Shown here: positions 16,460 to 24,717 of the stretch, piece after piece
Layout of the letters: each line of letters starts with the position of its first letter
Position numbering within the stretch: the first letter of the stretch is position 1
Notes under the pieces: generated by a model
What the model saw: only the letters and a program-made list of their open reading frames with translations
Database searches by the model: none
What the model was told of the DNA's origin: nothing
Translations under genes and position numbers: made by a program
Assembly (NCBI RefSeq): GCF_016464385.1
Contig: NZ_JADMLH010000002.1
Coordinates: forward strand, 529,701 to 593,700
Length of the DNA: 64,000 nucleotides
From: Nucisporomicrobium flavum
Lineage (GTDB): Bacteria > Actinomycetota > Actinomycetes > Mycobacteriales > Micromonosporaceae
Direction: 5' to 3'

Positions 16460-18313
16460 GTGACACAGGACCTGTCCAGGAGCCATGAGGCGACGCTGGA
16501 CGAACCGACGGTGACCCTGCCGACCATTCAGCGGGGCAGCGGTGCGGAGGCGCGGACGGATGCCGTCCGCAGCGATCCGCCGGAGAATCACGGCCCGGCG
16601 AATCATCCGCCGGGCAACCATGGCCCACGTCCGCATCGTCCGTCGCCGTACCGGGAGCGCGGGCGTAACAGCAAGATCCCGTCGCCGGCGCGGCCCGCCG
16701 GGGACGAGGATGCCGGCGACCTCGGTGCGCCGCCGCCTGCCGGGGACGGCCGGGACAATGCGCCGCCGCTGGCCGGCGATGGTGGGCAGGTCGCGAGCGG
16801 GCGGGCCCGCAATCAGGCGATGGACCGGCTCTGGTCGGCCCGGCCGAACCGGTCGGCTGCCACGCGCCCCGCGACGCGGCCCTTCGTCCGGGTGCCCGGT
16901 CGGCACGCGGCGATGTCGCGGCGGCAGCGCTGGGAGCGACGGTACGTCCGCATGCTCGTCGTCGGCGATCTGACGGCCGGGGTGGCCGCGGGCGCGGTGA
17001 CGTTCGGGCTGCGCTTCGGCGACGAGGTGACCACGTACAACCGGTGGTATCTGCTGTTGTCGGCGCTGCTGCCGGTGGCGTTGCTCGCCGTGCTGGTGGT
17101 CAGCCGGGCGTACGAGCGCCGGTTCCTGTTCGTGGGCACCGACGAGTATCAGCGGGTGCTGCGCGGCGGGGTCGGGTTGATCGCGAGCGCGGCCGTCGTC
17201 TCGTACGCGCTGGAACTTGATCTTGCCCGTTCCTACGTGCTGGCGGCGCTGCCGACGGCGATCGGCACCGCCGTGGTGTTGCGGTTCGCGATGCGTAAGC
17301 GGCTGCACATCGAGCGGGCGCGGGGGGAGAGCCTGCGCCGGGTGCTGGTGGTGGGGCACGAGCTGTCCGTCATCGGGATCACCCGCCAGCTGCGCCGGGA
17401 GCGGTACCACGGCCTCGAGGTGGTCGGTGCGTGCCTGCCGCCGGACCACGACGGCGTGGTGGACTTGCCCGTGTACGGCACCTTTGACGACGTGGCCAAC
17501 GCCGTGGACGCCGCCGATGCGGACACCGTCGTGGTGCTGAGCTGCCCTGAGCTGGACGGTGTCGCGCTCCGGCGGCTGGCGTGGCGGTTGGAACGCGACG
17601 AGGTCGACCTGATCGTGGCGAGCGCGCTGATCGACGTCGCGGGGGCGCGGACCACGATCCGGCCCTTCGACGGCCTGCCGATGCTGCACGTCGAGCATCC
17701 GCGGCTGCACGGCGGCGCGCGCGTCGTGAAAGATCTCTTCGACCGGCTCGGCGCCCTGATCCTGCTGGTCGTGTTCGGTCCGGTGCTGTTAACCGTCGCA
17801 CTCTGCGTCCGATTGACCTCGCGCGGGCCGGTACTCTTTCGGCAGGTACGGGTCGGGCGTGACGGGTCCGAGTTCCGCATCTTCAAGTTCCGCAGCATGT
17901 ACGTCGACGCCGAGGCCCGGCTCGCCGAGCTCAAGCACCTCAACGAGCACGACGGTGTGCTCTTCAAAATCCGCGACGACCCGCGCGTCACCCCGGTCGG
18001 CCGGTGGCTGCGGCGGCTCTCGCTGGACGAGCTCCCGCAGCTGCTCAACGTCGTGCTGGGGCAGATGTCGCTGGTCGGCCCGCGACCGCCGCTGCCGTCG
18101 GAGGTCGCCGCCTACGCCGACGACGTGCGGCGCCGGCTGGCGGTCAAACCAGGCATGACCGGCCTCTGGCAGGTTTCCGGACGCTCGGACCTGCCGTGGG
18201 AGGAAGCGGTCAGGCTGGACCTGCGCTATGTGGAGAACTGGTCGCTGAGCTTGGATCTGGTGATCCTTTTGCGGACCATGACCGCGGTGCTCCGGTCCTC
18301 GGGCGCGTACTGA
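16460..18313 (+). CDS. Exopolysaccharide polyprenyl-phosphate sugar transferase
   Basis: A 617-residue membrane protein that would transfer a sugar-1-phosphate to undecaprenyl phosphate, the first step of exopolysaccharide assembly. It has a long disordered Pro/Arg-rich N-terminus (about 150 residues), several membrane segments (about 170-290), a CoA-binding-like domain (VLVVGHELSVIGITRQL), and the C-terminal bacterial sugar transferase domain. The last shows KDLFDRLGALILLV, RIFKFRSMYVDAE, LRRLSLDELPQLLNV, MSLVGPRPPLPSE and KPGMTGLWQVSGRS. GTG at 16460 is favoured by GGGGGAGG just upstream. No other polysaccharide genes lie nearby. It is followed 15 bp later by cysQ. Confidence 0.9.
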   Translation: MTQDLSRSHEATLDEPTVTLPTIQRGSGAEARTDAVRSDPPENHGPANHPPGNHGPRPHRPSPYRERGRNSKIPSPARPAGDEDAGDLGAPPPAGDGRDNAPPLAGDGGQVASGRARNQAMDRLWSARPNRSAATRPATRPFVRVPGRHAAMSRRQRWERRYVRMLVVGDLTAGVAAGAVTFGLRFGDEVTTYNRWYLLLSALLPVALLAVLVVSRAYERRFLFVGTDEYQRVLRGGVGLIASAAVVSYALELDLARSYVLAALPTAIGTAVVLRFAMRKRLHIERARGESLRRVLVVGHELSVIGITRQLRRERYHGLEVVGACLPPDHDGVVDLPVYGTFDDVANAVDAADADTVVVLSCPELDGVALRRLAWRLERDEVDLIVASALIDVAGARTTIRPFDGLPMLHVEHPRLHGGARVVKDLFDRLGALILLVVFGPVLLTVALCVRLTSRGPVLFRQVRVGRDGSEFRIFKFRSMYVDAEARLAELKHLNEHDGVLFKIRDDPRVTPVGRWLRRLSLDELPQLLNVVLGQMSLVGPRPPLPSEVAAYADDVRRRLAVKPGMTGLWQVSGRSDLPWEEAVRLDLRYVENWSLSLDLVILLRTMTAVLRSSGAY

Positions 18314-18328
18314 ATCCAAGGGAGAACG

Positions 18329-19219
18329 ATGAGCGAGCAGACAGGGACGTCGGCGCGCATAGCGGGACAGCGTGAGCCCGAGGCCGGCGGCACGCCGCCG
18401 GTCAACGACTCCGCCTTCGCGCGCTGGCTGGCCGACCGCGCCGGCCAGGTGCTGCTCCAGGTCCGCGAGGACATGGGGTACGCCGACGGCAAGGCGCTCA
18501 AGGCCGCCGGGGACAAGGCCGCGCACGACCTGTTGCGTACCGAGCTCGCCCGCTGGCGCCCTGCCGACGCGGTGCTGTCGGAGGAGGACGACCAGTCCCG
18601 GGTGGCGTGGCAGGACGGCGAGCCGTCGTCGATCCGCCCCGACCGCCTGAGCGCCTCGCGGGTCTGGATCGTCGACCCGCTCGACGGCACGCGGGAGTTC
18701 TCCGAGGAGGGGCGCACCGACTGGGCCGTGCACGTGGCGCTGTGGACGGCCGACTGTTCCAGCCCCAGCTGCCTCGCCGCCGGGGCCGTCGCGATGCCGG
18801 CCCGGCACCGGACGCTCGCGACCGACAAGGCTCCGGCGTACCCGCCGCTTCCCCTGGAGGCCGCCACCGGTGGCCAGATCCGGATCGCGGCGAGCCGGAC
18901 CCGGCCGCCGGCCTTCGTGACCGCGCTCGCCGAGGACCTGGGCGCCGAGCTGGTGCCGATGGGCTCGGCCGGCGTGAAGATCGCCGCGGTCATCAACGGG
19001 GAGGCCGACGCGTACGTGCACGCCGGCGGCCAGTACGAGTGGGACAGCGCCGCCCCGGTCGCTGTGGCGTCGGCCACTGGACTGCACGCTTCCCGAATCG
19101 ATGGAAGTGAGTTGGAATACAACCGGGCCGATCCCAAACTGCCGGATCTCGTGGTCTGCCGCAAGGATCTCGCTCCTCGGTTGCTTGCAGCGTTGCAGCG
19201 TCACCTCCCGCTACCCTGA
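18329..19219 (+). CDS. cysQ: 3'(2'),5'-bisphosphate nucleotidase (CysQ-type, inositol monophosphatase family)
   Basis: A 296-residue protein of the inositol monophosphatase fold. Metal-binding motifs are visible: VLSEEDDQ (about residue 87), IVDPLDGTREFSEEG (about 114-128), and late EWDSAAPVAVA. In actinobacteria such proteins convert PAP to AMP, clearing the by-product of PAPS-dependent sulfotransferases. Position directly before cysD-cysN, with the same strand, supports this role over general inositol phosphatase activity. The ATG follows AAGGGAGAACG. The sulfotransferase near the left edge of the window is a potential PAP source. Confidence 0.88.
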   Translation: MSEQTGTSARIAGQREPEAGGTPPVNDSAFARWLADRAGQVLLQVREDMGYADGKALKAAGDKAAHDLLRTELARWRPADAVLSEEDDQSRVAWQDGEPSSIRPDRLSASRVWIVDPLDGTREFSEEGRTDWAVHVALWTADCSSPSCLAAGAVAMPARHRTLATDKAPAYPPLPLEAATGGQIRIAASRTRPPAFVTALAEDLGAELVPMGSAGVKIAAVINGEADAYVHAGGQYEWDSAAPVAVASATGLHASRIDGSELEYNRADPKLPDLVVCRKDLAPRLLAALQRHLPLP

Positions 19220-19290
19220 CCCTCTGCACCTGCTCCCGCTACGGACGTCGACCGCGGGCGAGAGCCAACACCGAAAGGTCTGCCGATCCT

Positions 19291-20202
19291 GTGAGCCAGG
19301 CGAAGCCCTATCGCGTATCGCATCTCGACGCGCTCGAGGCCGAGAGCATCTTCGTGATGCGTGAGGTCATGGCCGAATTCGAACGCCCCGTGCTGCTGTT
19401 CTCCGGCGGCAAGGACTCCATCGTGATGCTGCGGCTGGCCGAGAAGGCGTTCGCGCCGGCCCGCGTCCCGTTCCCGGTCATGCACGTCGACACCGGCCAC
19501 AACTTCCCCGAGGTCCTGGACTATCGCGACGCCCGCGTCGGCGAGCTCGGCCTCAACCTCGTGGTCGCCAGCGTGCAGGAGGCCATCGACTCGGGCCTGG
19601 TGCGGGAGCTGCCCGACGGCACGCGCAACCGCATCCAGACCCCGGTGCTGCTCGCGGCGGTGGAGAAGTACCGCTTCGACGCCCTCTTCGGCGGTGCCCG
19701 CCGCGACGAGGAGAAGGCCCGCGCCAAGGAGCGGATGTTCAGCTTCCGCGACGAGTTCGGCCAGTGGGACCCGAAGAACCAGCGCCCCGAGCTGTGGTCG
19801 CTCTACAACGGCCGGCACCACCCGGGCGAGTCCATCCGCGTCTTCCCGCTCTCCAACTGGACCGAGCTGGACGTGTGGCACTACATCGCCAAGGAAGAGA
19901 TCGCCCTGCCGAGCATCTACTACGCGCACGACCGCGAGGTCGTCGAGCGCGACGGGATGTTCTACGCGGTCAACGAGTTCATCGTGCCCCGCGACGGCGA
20001 GACGGTGCAGACCCGCCGCGTGCGCTACCGCACGGTCGGTGACGCGTCGCAGACCGCCGCGGTGCTCTCCGACGCCGACACCGTCGAGAAGGTCATCGAC
20101 GAGGTGGCCGCCACCCGCATCACCGAGCGCGGCGCCACCCGCGGCGACGACAAGGTCAGCGAGGCGGCGATGGAAGACCGCAAGCGAGAGGGTTACTTCT
20201 GA
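19291..20202 (+). CDS. cysD: Sulfate adenylyltransferase small subunit
   Basis: CysD (303 residues) joins with CysN to make adenosine 5'-phosphosulfate from ATP and sulfate. The PP-loop LLFSGGKDSIVMLRL (about residues 35-49) binds ATP, and FDALFGGARRDEEKARAKER (about 129-148) is a family hallmark. The GTG at 19291 is the start used here; a weak GAAAGG lies about 13 nt upstream. It overlaps cysN by one base at TGATG. No cysC or cysH was found in the window. This arrangement supports sulfate activation, with direct use for sulfation a possibility. Confidence 0.95.
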   Translation: MSQAKPYRVSHLDALEAESIFVMREVMAEFERPVLLFSGGKDSIVMLRLAEKAFAPARVPFPVMHVDTGHNFPEVLDYRDARVGELGLNLVVASVQEAIDSGLVRELPDGTRNRIQTPVLLAAVEKYRFDALFGGARRDEEKARAKERMFSFRDEFGQWDPKNQRPELWSLYNGRHHPGESIRVFPLSNWTELDVWHYIAKEEIALPSIYYAHDREVVERDGMFYAVNEFIVPRDGETVQTRRVRYRTVGDASQTAAVLSDADTVEKVIDEVAATRITERGATRGDDKVSEAAMEDRKREGYF

Positions 20203-21500
20203 TGAGTCAGGCAGTGCTGGAGACCGAGGCAGCAGCTGCCCGGAACATGGACCTGCTGCGGTTCGCCACCGCCGGCAGCGTCGACGACGGCAAGTCCACC
20301 CTGATCGGGCGCCTGCTGTACGACACCAAAACGATCTTCGCGGACCAGCTCGAGGCGGTCGAGGCGGCGAGCGCGTCGCGCGGTGACGAGTACACCAACC
20401 TCGCGCTGCTCACCGACGGCCTGCGCGCCGAGCGGGAGCAGGGCATCACGATCGACGTGGCGTACCGCTACTTCGCGACGCCGCGGCGCAAGTTCATCAT
20501 CGCCGACACCCCCGGGCACATCCAGTACACGCGCAACATGGTCACCGGCGCCTCCACCGCCGACCTCGCGCTGATCCTGGTCGACGCCCGCAAGGGCCTG
20601 GTGGAGCAGTCCCGCCGGCACGCGTTCCTGACGTCGCTGCTGCGGGTGCCGCACCTGGTGCTGTGCGTCAACAAGATGGACCTCGTCGGCTGGGACAAGG
20701 ACGTCTACGACCGCATCGCCGACGAGTTCACCTCGTTCGCCGCGAAGCTCGACATCACCGACCTGACGATCATCCCGATCTCCGCGCTGGAGGGCGACAA
20801 CATCGCCTCCCGCTCCGAGAAGAGCCCCTGGTACGAGGGCCCGTCGCTGCTGCACCACCTCGAGCACGTGCACATCGCCTCGGACCGCAACCTGGTCGAC
20901 GTCCGGTTCCCGGTGCAGTACGTGATCCGTCCCCAGTCGACCACGGTGACCGACTACCGCGGGTACGCCGGTCAGGTCGCCTCGGGCGTGCTCAAGCCCG
21001 GCGACGACGTGATGGTGCTGCCCTCGGGCATGACCAGCAAGATCGCTGCCATCGACACCGCGGACGGCCCGGTCGACGAGGCGTTCCCGCCGATGTCGGT
21101 GACGGTCCGGCTGACCGACGAGATCGACATCTCGCGCGGTGACCTGATCTGCCGCCCGCACAACGCCCCGGCGGTCGCCCAGGACATCGAGGCGATGATC
21201 TGCTGGATGGACGAGACGGCCCCGCTGCGCGTCGGCGGCAAGTACACGATCAAGCACACCACGCGCACGGCCCGCACGGTGGTCCGCGGACTGCAGTACA
21301 AGCTCGACGTGAACACCCTGCACCGCGACGAGGACGCCGGGCAGCTCGGGCTGAACGAGATCGGCCGCGTCAAGCTGCGCACGACGGTGCCGCTGCTCGC
21401 CGACGAGTACCGCCGCAACCGCACCACGGGCGGCTTCATCCTCATCGACGAATCGACCAACCGTACGGTCGGCGCCGGCATGATCATCGAGGCCGGCTGA
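20202..21500 (+). CDS. cysN: Sulfate adenylyltransferase large subunit (GTPase)
   Basis: CysN (432 residues) is the GTPase subunit that drives APS formation. P-loop AGSVDDGKSTLIGRLL (about residues 25-40), ITIDVAYRYF (switch I), DTPGHIQYTRNM (G3) and NKMDLVGW (G4) are all present, then an EF-Tu-like beta-barrel region. There is no fused APS kinase (CysC) domain, unlike the CysNC of mycobacteria. It is coupled to cysD. A strong terminator lies 15 bp after the stop. Confidence 0.95.
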   Translation: MSQAVLETEAAAARNMDLLRFATAGSVDDGKSTLIGRLLYDTKTIFADQLEAVEAASASRGDEYTNLALLTDGLRAEREQGITIDVAYRYFATPRRKFIIADTPGHIQYTRNMVTGASTADLALILVDARKGLVEQSRRHAFLTSLLRVPHLVLCVNKMDLVGWDKDVYDRIADEFTSFAAKLDITDLTIIPISALEGDNIASRSEKSPWYEGPSLLHHLEHVHIASDRNLVDVRFPVQYVIRPQSTTVTDYRGYAGQVASGVLKPGDDVMVLPSGMTSKIAAIDTADGPVDEAFPPMSVTVRLTDEIDISRGDLICRPHNAPAVAQDIEAMICWMDETAPLRVGGKYTIKHTTRTARTVVRGLQYKLDVNTLHRDEDAGQLGLNEIGRVKLRTTVPLLADEYRRNRTTGGFILIDESTNRTVGAGMIIEAG

Positions 21501-21515
21501 CCGCTCAGCCGCAGA

Positions 21516-21555
21516 CAGGGCTCGCCCGGTAGGCCGGGCGGGCCCTGCGCGTTTT
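21516..21555 (+). terminator. Rho-independent terminator after cysN
   Basis: A 14-bp stem (CAGGGCTCGCCCGG with CCGGGCGGGCCCTG, one T-G wobble) with loop TAGG lies 15 bp after the cysN stop and is followed closely by TTTT at 21552-21555. Confidence 0.85.
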
Positions 21556-21650
21556 GAGGTCGCCCTGCGAGACGGCGGCGGGCGGGCCCTGCGTGCGGGG
21601 CCGTTCTGTGGGACGGCCCCGGCCGGGTGGCGCGCCGGTGACCATGGGCG

Positions 21651-21947
21651 GGCTACGGTAAGCCCGACGGACCCGCGCGGGCGGGCTACGGTAAGCCCGA
21701 CGGACCCGCGCGGGCGGGCTACGGTAAGCCCGACGGACCCGCGCGGGCGGGCTACGGTAAGCCCGACGGACCCGCGCGGGCGGGCTACGGTAAGCCCGAC
21801 GGACCCGCGCGGGCGGGCTACGGTAAGCCCGACGGACCCGCGCGGGCGGGCTACGGTAAGCCCGACGGACCCGCGCGGGCGGGCTACGGTAAGCCCGACG
21901 GACCCGCGCGGGCGGGCTACGGTAAGCCCGACGGACCCGCACGGGCG
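21651..21947. repeat. Nine 33-bp near-identical tandem repeats
   Basis: Copies start at 21651 and then every 33 bp to 21915. Each begins GGCTACGGTAAGCCCGACGG and ends with a GACCCGCGCGGGCG-type segment; only the last copy shows a base change. Across the junction each unit has the hairpin GGGCT-ACGGTA-AGCCC and a TACGGT box that matches the TANNNT -10 pattern. The array ends 35 bp before the LacI-family start. Confidence 0.92.
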
Positions 21948-21982
21948 GGCGACGGTCGATCGTCGATGAGGGGGCGAGGCGG

Positions 21983-23020
21983 GTGCCGCCGGGCTTGAAG
22001 GACGTGGCCGCGCGCGCCGGTGTGTCCATCAAGACCGTGTCGAACGTGGTCAACGGGTACGTGCACGTGTCGCCCGGGACGCGGGCGCGGGTGCAGCAGG
22101 CCATCGACGCCCTCGGGTACATCCCCAACGTCGCCGCGCGCCAGTTGCGCAGCGGGCGGTCCGGGGTGATCGCGCTGGCCGTGCCCGAGCTGCAGTCGCC
22201 GTACTTCGCGGAGCTGGCCGGGCTGATCGTGCAGGCCGCCGAGCGGCGCTCCTGGACCGTGCTGATCGACCAGACCGACGGCCACGCCGACCGGGAACGC
22301 AACCTGGTCGCCGGGCTGCGCCGGCACGCCATCGACGGCCTGATCTTCAGCCCGCTCGCGCTGGCCGGTGAGGAGCTGTCCACCACCGGTGACACCCCGA
22401 TGGTGCTGCTCGGGGAGCGCATCTGGCACGGGCCGGCCGACCACGTGGCGATCGACAGCACCGCCGCGGCCGCCGACGTCACCCGGCACCTGATCGGGCT
22501 GGGCCGCCACCGGATCGCGGCGATCGGGGCGCAGCGCCTGCCCTCCGCGGTCACCGCCCATCAGCGCCTCGCCGGCTACCGGGCGGCGCTCGCCGAGGCG
22601 GGCATCCCGGAGGATCCGCGGCTCGTGGCCGAGGTGGCGAGCTTCCACCGGGTCGACGGCGCCGCGGCGATGGCCGCCCTGCTGGACGGGCCGGAGCCGC
22701 CGGATGCGGTGTTCGGCTTCAACGACGTGCTGGCGCTGGGTGCGCTGCGGACGCTGCTGGAGCGCGGCCTGAGGGTGCCGGAGGACGTGGCGGTCGCGGG
22801 CTTCGACGACATCGAGGACGGGCGGTTCAGCACGCCGACGCTGACCACGATCGCGCCGGACACGGCGGAGCTCGCCCGGCTCGCGGTGGACCTGCTCGCG
22901 GAGCGGCTGGGTGAGACGAAGCCCGAGGGCGACGGCAGCGGCGATGGTTCCGGGACGCCTCCGCGGGAGCTGCGGGTGCCCTATGAGCTGAAGGCCCGCG
23001 AAAGCACGCTCGGCCGCTGA
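21983..23020 (+). CDS. LacI-family transcription regulator of the arabinan operon
   Basis: A 345-residue LacI/GalR regulator. The N-terminal helix-turn-helix is LKDVAARAGVSIKTVSNVVN (about residues 5-24), followed by the hinge and a periplasmic-binding-like effector domain (PELQSPYFAELAGLI, DGLIFSPLAL, VFGFNDVLALGALRTL, VAGFDDIEDGRF). It lies just upstream of the arabinofuranosidase operon on the same strand, with a 28-bp palindromic region between, so it probably represses that operon until an arabinose-type sugar binds. Nine 33-bp repeats precede it. The GTG start gives a normal family N-terminus. Confidence 0.92.
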   Translation: MPPGLKDVAARAGVSIKTVSNVVNGYVHVSPGTRARVQQAIDALGYIPNVAARQLRSGRSGVIALAVPELQSPYFAELAGLIVQAAERRSWTVLIDQTDGHADRERNLVAGLRRHAIDGLIFSPLALAGEELSTTGDTPMVLLGERIWHGPADHVAIDSTAAAADVTRHLIGLGRHRIAAIGAQRLPSAVTAHQRLAGYRAALAEAGIPEDPRLVAEVASFHRVDGAAAMAALLDGPEPPDAVFGFNDVLALGALRTLLERGLRVPEDVAVAGFDDIEDGRFSTPTLTTIAPDTAELARLAVDLLAERLGETKPEGDGSGDGSGTPPRELRVPYELKARESTLGR

Positions 23021-23138
23021 GCAACCGGGCGGCCGGGTAGCAGCGGTATTCGGAAAAACGGCAGGCGCAACCCGGACACCCGGGCAGAAACCCGCCCCAC
23101 CTGGAGGTCCACCCGCGTAACGACGGCGTGTCGAGATC

Positions 23139-23166
23139 TTTACAACGATGGTTCCAACGTTGTAAA
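23139..23166. promoter_or_regulatory. Likely LacI-family operator before the arabinan operon
   Basis: TTTACAACG (23139-23147) and CGTTGTAAA (23158-23166) form a perfect 9-bp inverted repeat with a 10-bp spacer; inside it CAACGTTG is itself palindromic. LacI-family sites commonly centre on such CG-containing palindromes. It lies 40 bp before the arabinofuranosidase start. Confidence 0.7.
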
Positions 23167-23205
23167 CCTGTGAGACGGCACACACCGGTGCGACGGGAGT
23201 GATAC

Positions 23206-24717
23206 GTGATCACCGCGAGACTGACGCTTGACCCGGCCTTCGCCTGCGGCGAGGTCGACCCGCGGCTCTTCGGCTCGTTCGTCGAGCACATGGGCCGCTG
23301 CGTCTACACCGGCATCTTCGAGCCGGGCCACCCCAGCGCCGACGCCGACGGGCTGCGGACCGACGTGCTGGACCTCGTCCGCGAGCTGGGCGTCAGCCTG
23401 GTGCGCTACCCCGGGGGGAACTTCGTCTCCAACTACCGCTGGGAGGACGGGGTAGGGCCGGTGGGCGACCGGCCGCGCCGGCTGGACCTGGCCTGGCGGT
23501 CGCTGGAGAGCAACGCGTTCGGGCTCAACGAGTTCATGCGCTGGGCCGGGCAGGCCGGGGTCGCGCCGATGATGGCGGTCAACCTGGGCACCCGCGGGGT
23601 GCCCGAGGCGGCCGAGCTGGTCGAGTACTGCAACCTGACCGACGGGACCGCCGCCGCCGACCTGCGCCGCAAGCACGGGGTCGGGCAGCCGCACGACATC
23701 CGGCTGTGGTGCCTGGGCAACGAGATGGACGGGCCCTGGCAGATCGGCAACCTCACCGCCCGCGAGTACGGCCGCCTCGCCGCCCGCGCCGGGCACGCCA
23801 TGCGCCGCGTCGACCCGACCATCGAGCTGGTCGCCTGCGGCAGCTCCAACGCCGACATGCCGACCTTCGCGGCGTGGGAGGCCACGGTGCTGGAGGAGAC
23901 GTACGACCAGGTCGACTATCTGAGCCTGCACCAGTACTACGACCCGGCGAAGCACGACGAGGCGAGCTTCCGGGCGTCCGCCGTGGACCTGGACGGGTTC
24001 GTCGACGACATCATCGCCACCGCCGACCACGTACGCGCCAAGCTGCGCCGCACCAAGCGCATCAACCTGGCGCTGGACGAGTGGAACGTCTGGTACCAGT
24101 CGCAGTTCACCGAGCCGGAGGACCGGGGCATCGAGGAGCTGCCGGCGCTGATCGAGGACGACTACACGGTCACCGACGCGATGGTCGTCGGCAACCTCCT
24201 GATCAGCATGCTGCGCCACGCCGACCGGCTGAAGATCGGGTGTCAGGCGCAGCTCGTCAACATCATCGCGCCGATCCGTACGACCGCCGGCGGCCCGGCC
24301 TGGCGGCAGACGATCTTCCACCCGTTCGCGCACACCGCCCGGCTGGCCCGGGGGACCGTGCTGCGGGCGGCCCTGACCGGCCCGACGATGGCCACCGGCC
24401 GGTTCGGCGACGTGCCCGCGGTCGACGCCGTCGCCACGCGCGACGAGGCGAGCGGCGAGCTGACGATCTTCGCCGTGAACCGGGGCACCGACGCCGTGCC
24501 GCTGGAGCTGGATCTGCGGGCGTTCCCCGGGTTGCGGGCGGGGGAGCACATCGCGCTCGCCGAACCCGACCCGTCCATCGTGAACACCGCTGCTGCGCCT
24601 GACCGCGTCTGTGCCCGTACCGAAGAAATGCCCGCCCTCGACGGCGGGCGAGCGACCGTCCTTCTCCCTCCCGTCTCCTGGCACGCGCTCCGCTTCACCT
24701 CCGAGGAGAAACCGTGA
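23206..24717 (+). CDS. GH51 alpha-L-arabinofuranosidase
   Basis: A 503-residue glycoside hydrolase of family 51, which removes arabinofuranose from arabinan or arabinoxylan oligomers. Family blocks include FGSFVEHMGRCVYTGIFEPG and VRYPGGNFVSNYRWEDGVGP near the N-terminus. The acid/base glutamate is in CLGNEMDGPWQIG (E173) and the nucleophile in LALDEWNVWYQ (E292). There is no signal peptide, so it acts inside the cell on imported oligosaccharides. It opens the operon after the palindrome and its stop overlaps the substrate-binding protein start. An abfA-type gene. Confidence 0.94.
   Translation: MITARLTLDPAFACGEVDPRLFGSFVEHMGRCVYTGIFEPGHPSADADGLRTDVLDLVRELGVSLVRYPGGNFVSNYRWEDGVGPVGDRPRRLDLAWRSLESNAFGLNEFMRWAGQAGVAPMMAVNLGTRGVPEAAELVEYCNLTDGTAAADLRRKHGVGQPHDIRLWCLGNEMDGPWQIGNLTAREYGRLAARAGHAMRRVDPTIELVACGSSNADMPTFAAWEATVLEETYDQVDYLSLHQYYDPAKHDEASFRASAVDLDGFVDDIIATADHVRAKLRRTKRINLALDEWNVWYQSQFTEPEDRGIEELPALIEDDYTVTDAMVVGNLLISMLRHADRLKIGCQAQLVNIIAPIRTTAGGPAWRQTIFHPFAHTARLARGTVLRAALTGPTMATGRFGDVPAVDAVATRDEASGELTIFAVNRGTDAVPLELDLRAFPGLRAGEHIALAEPDPSIVNTAAAPDRVCARTEEMPALDGGRATVLLPPVSWHALRFTSEEKP

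Larger units (their letters stand above)
21501..21982. other. Spacer between cysN and the LacI-family gene
   Basis: The 482-bp spacer holds the cysN terminator, then GC-rich sequence with a second possible hairpin (GGGGCCGT/ACGGCCCC near 21597-21620), then nine 33-bp repeats. No gene is supported; the minus-strand open frame across it merely reads the repeats. Confidence 0.75.

Noticed and set aside
21651..21947. 33-bp repeats read as a coding repeat (VRRAYRSPPAR on the minus strand)
   Set aside because: The frame has no ribosome binding site and no recognisable product outside the repeat, and it opposes a clear terminator and regulator gene.
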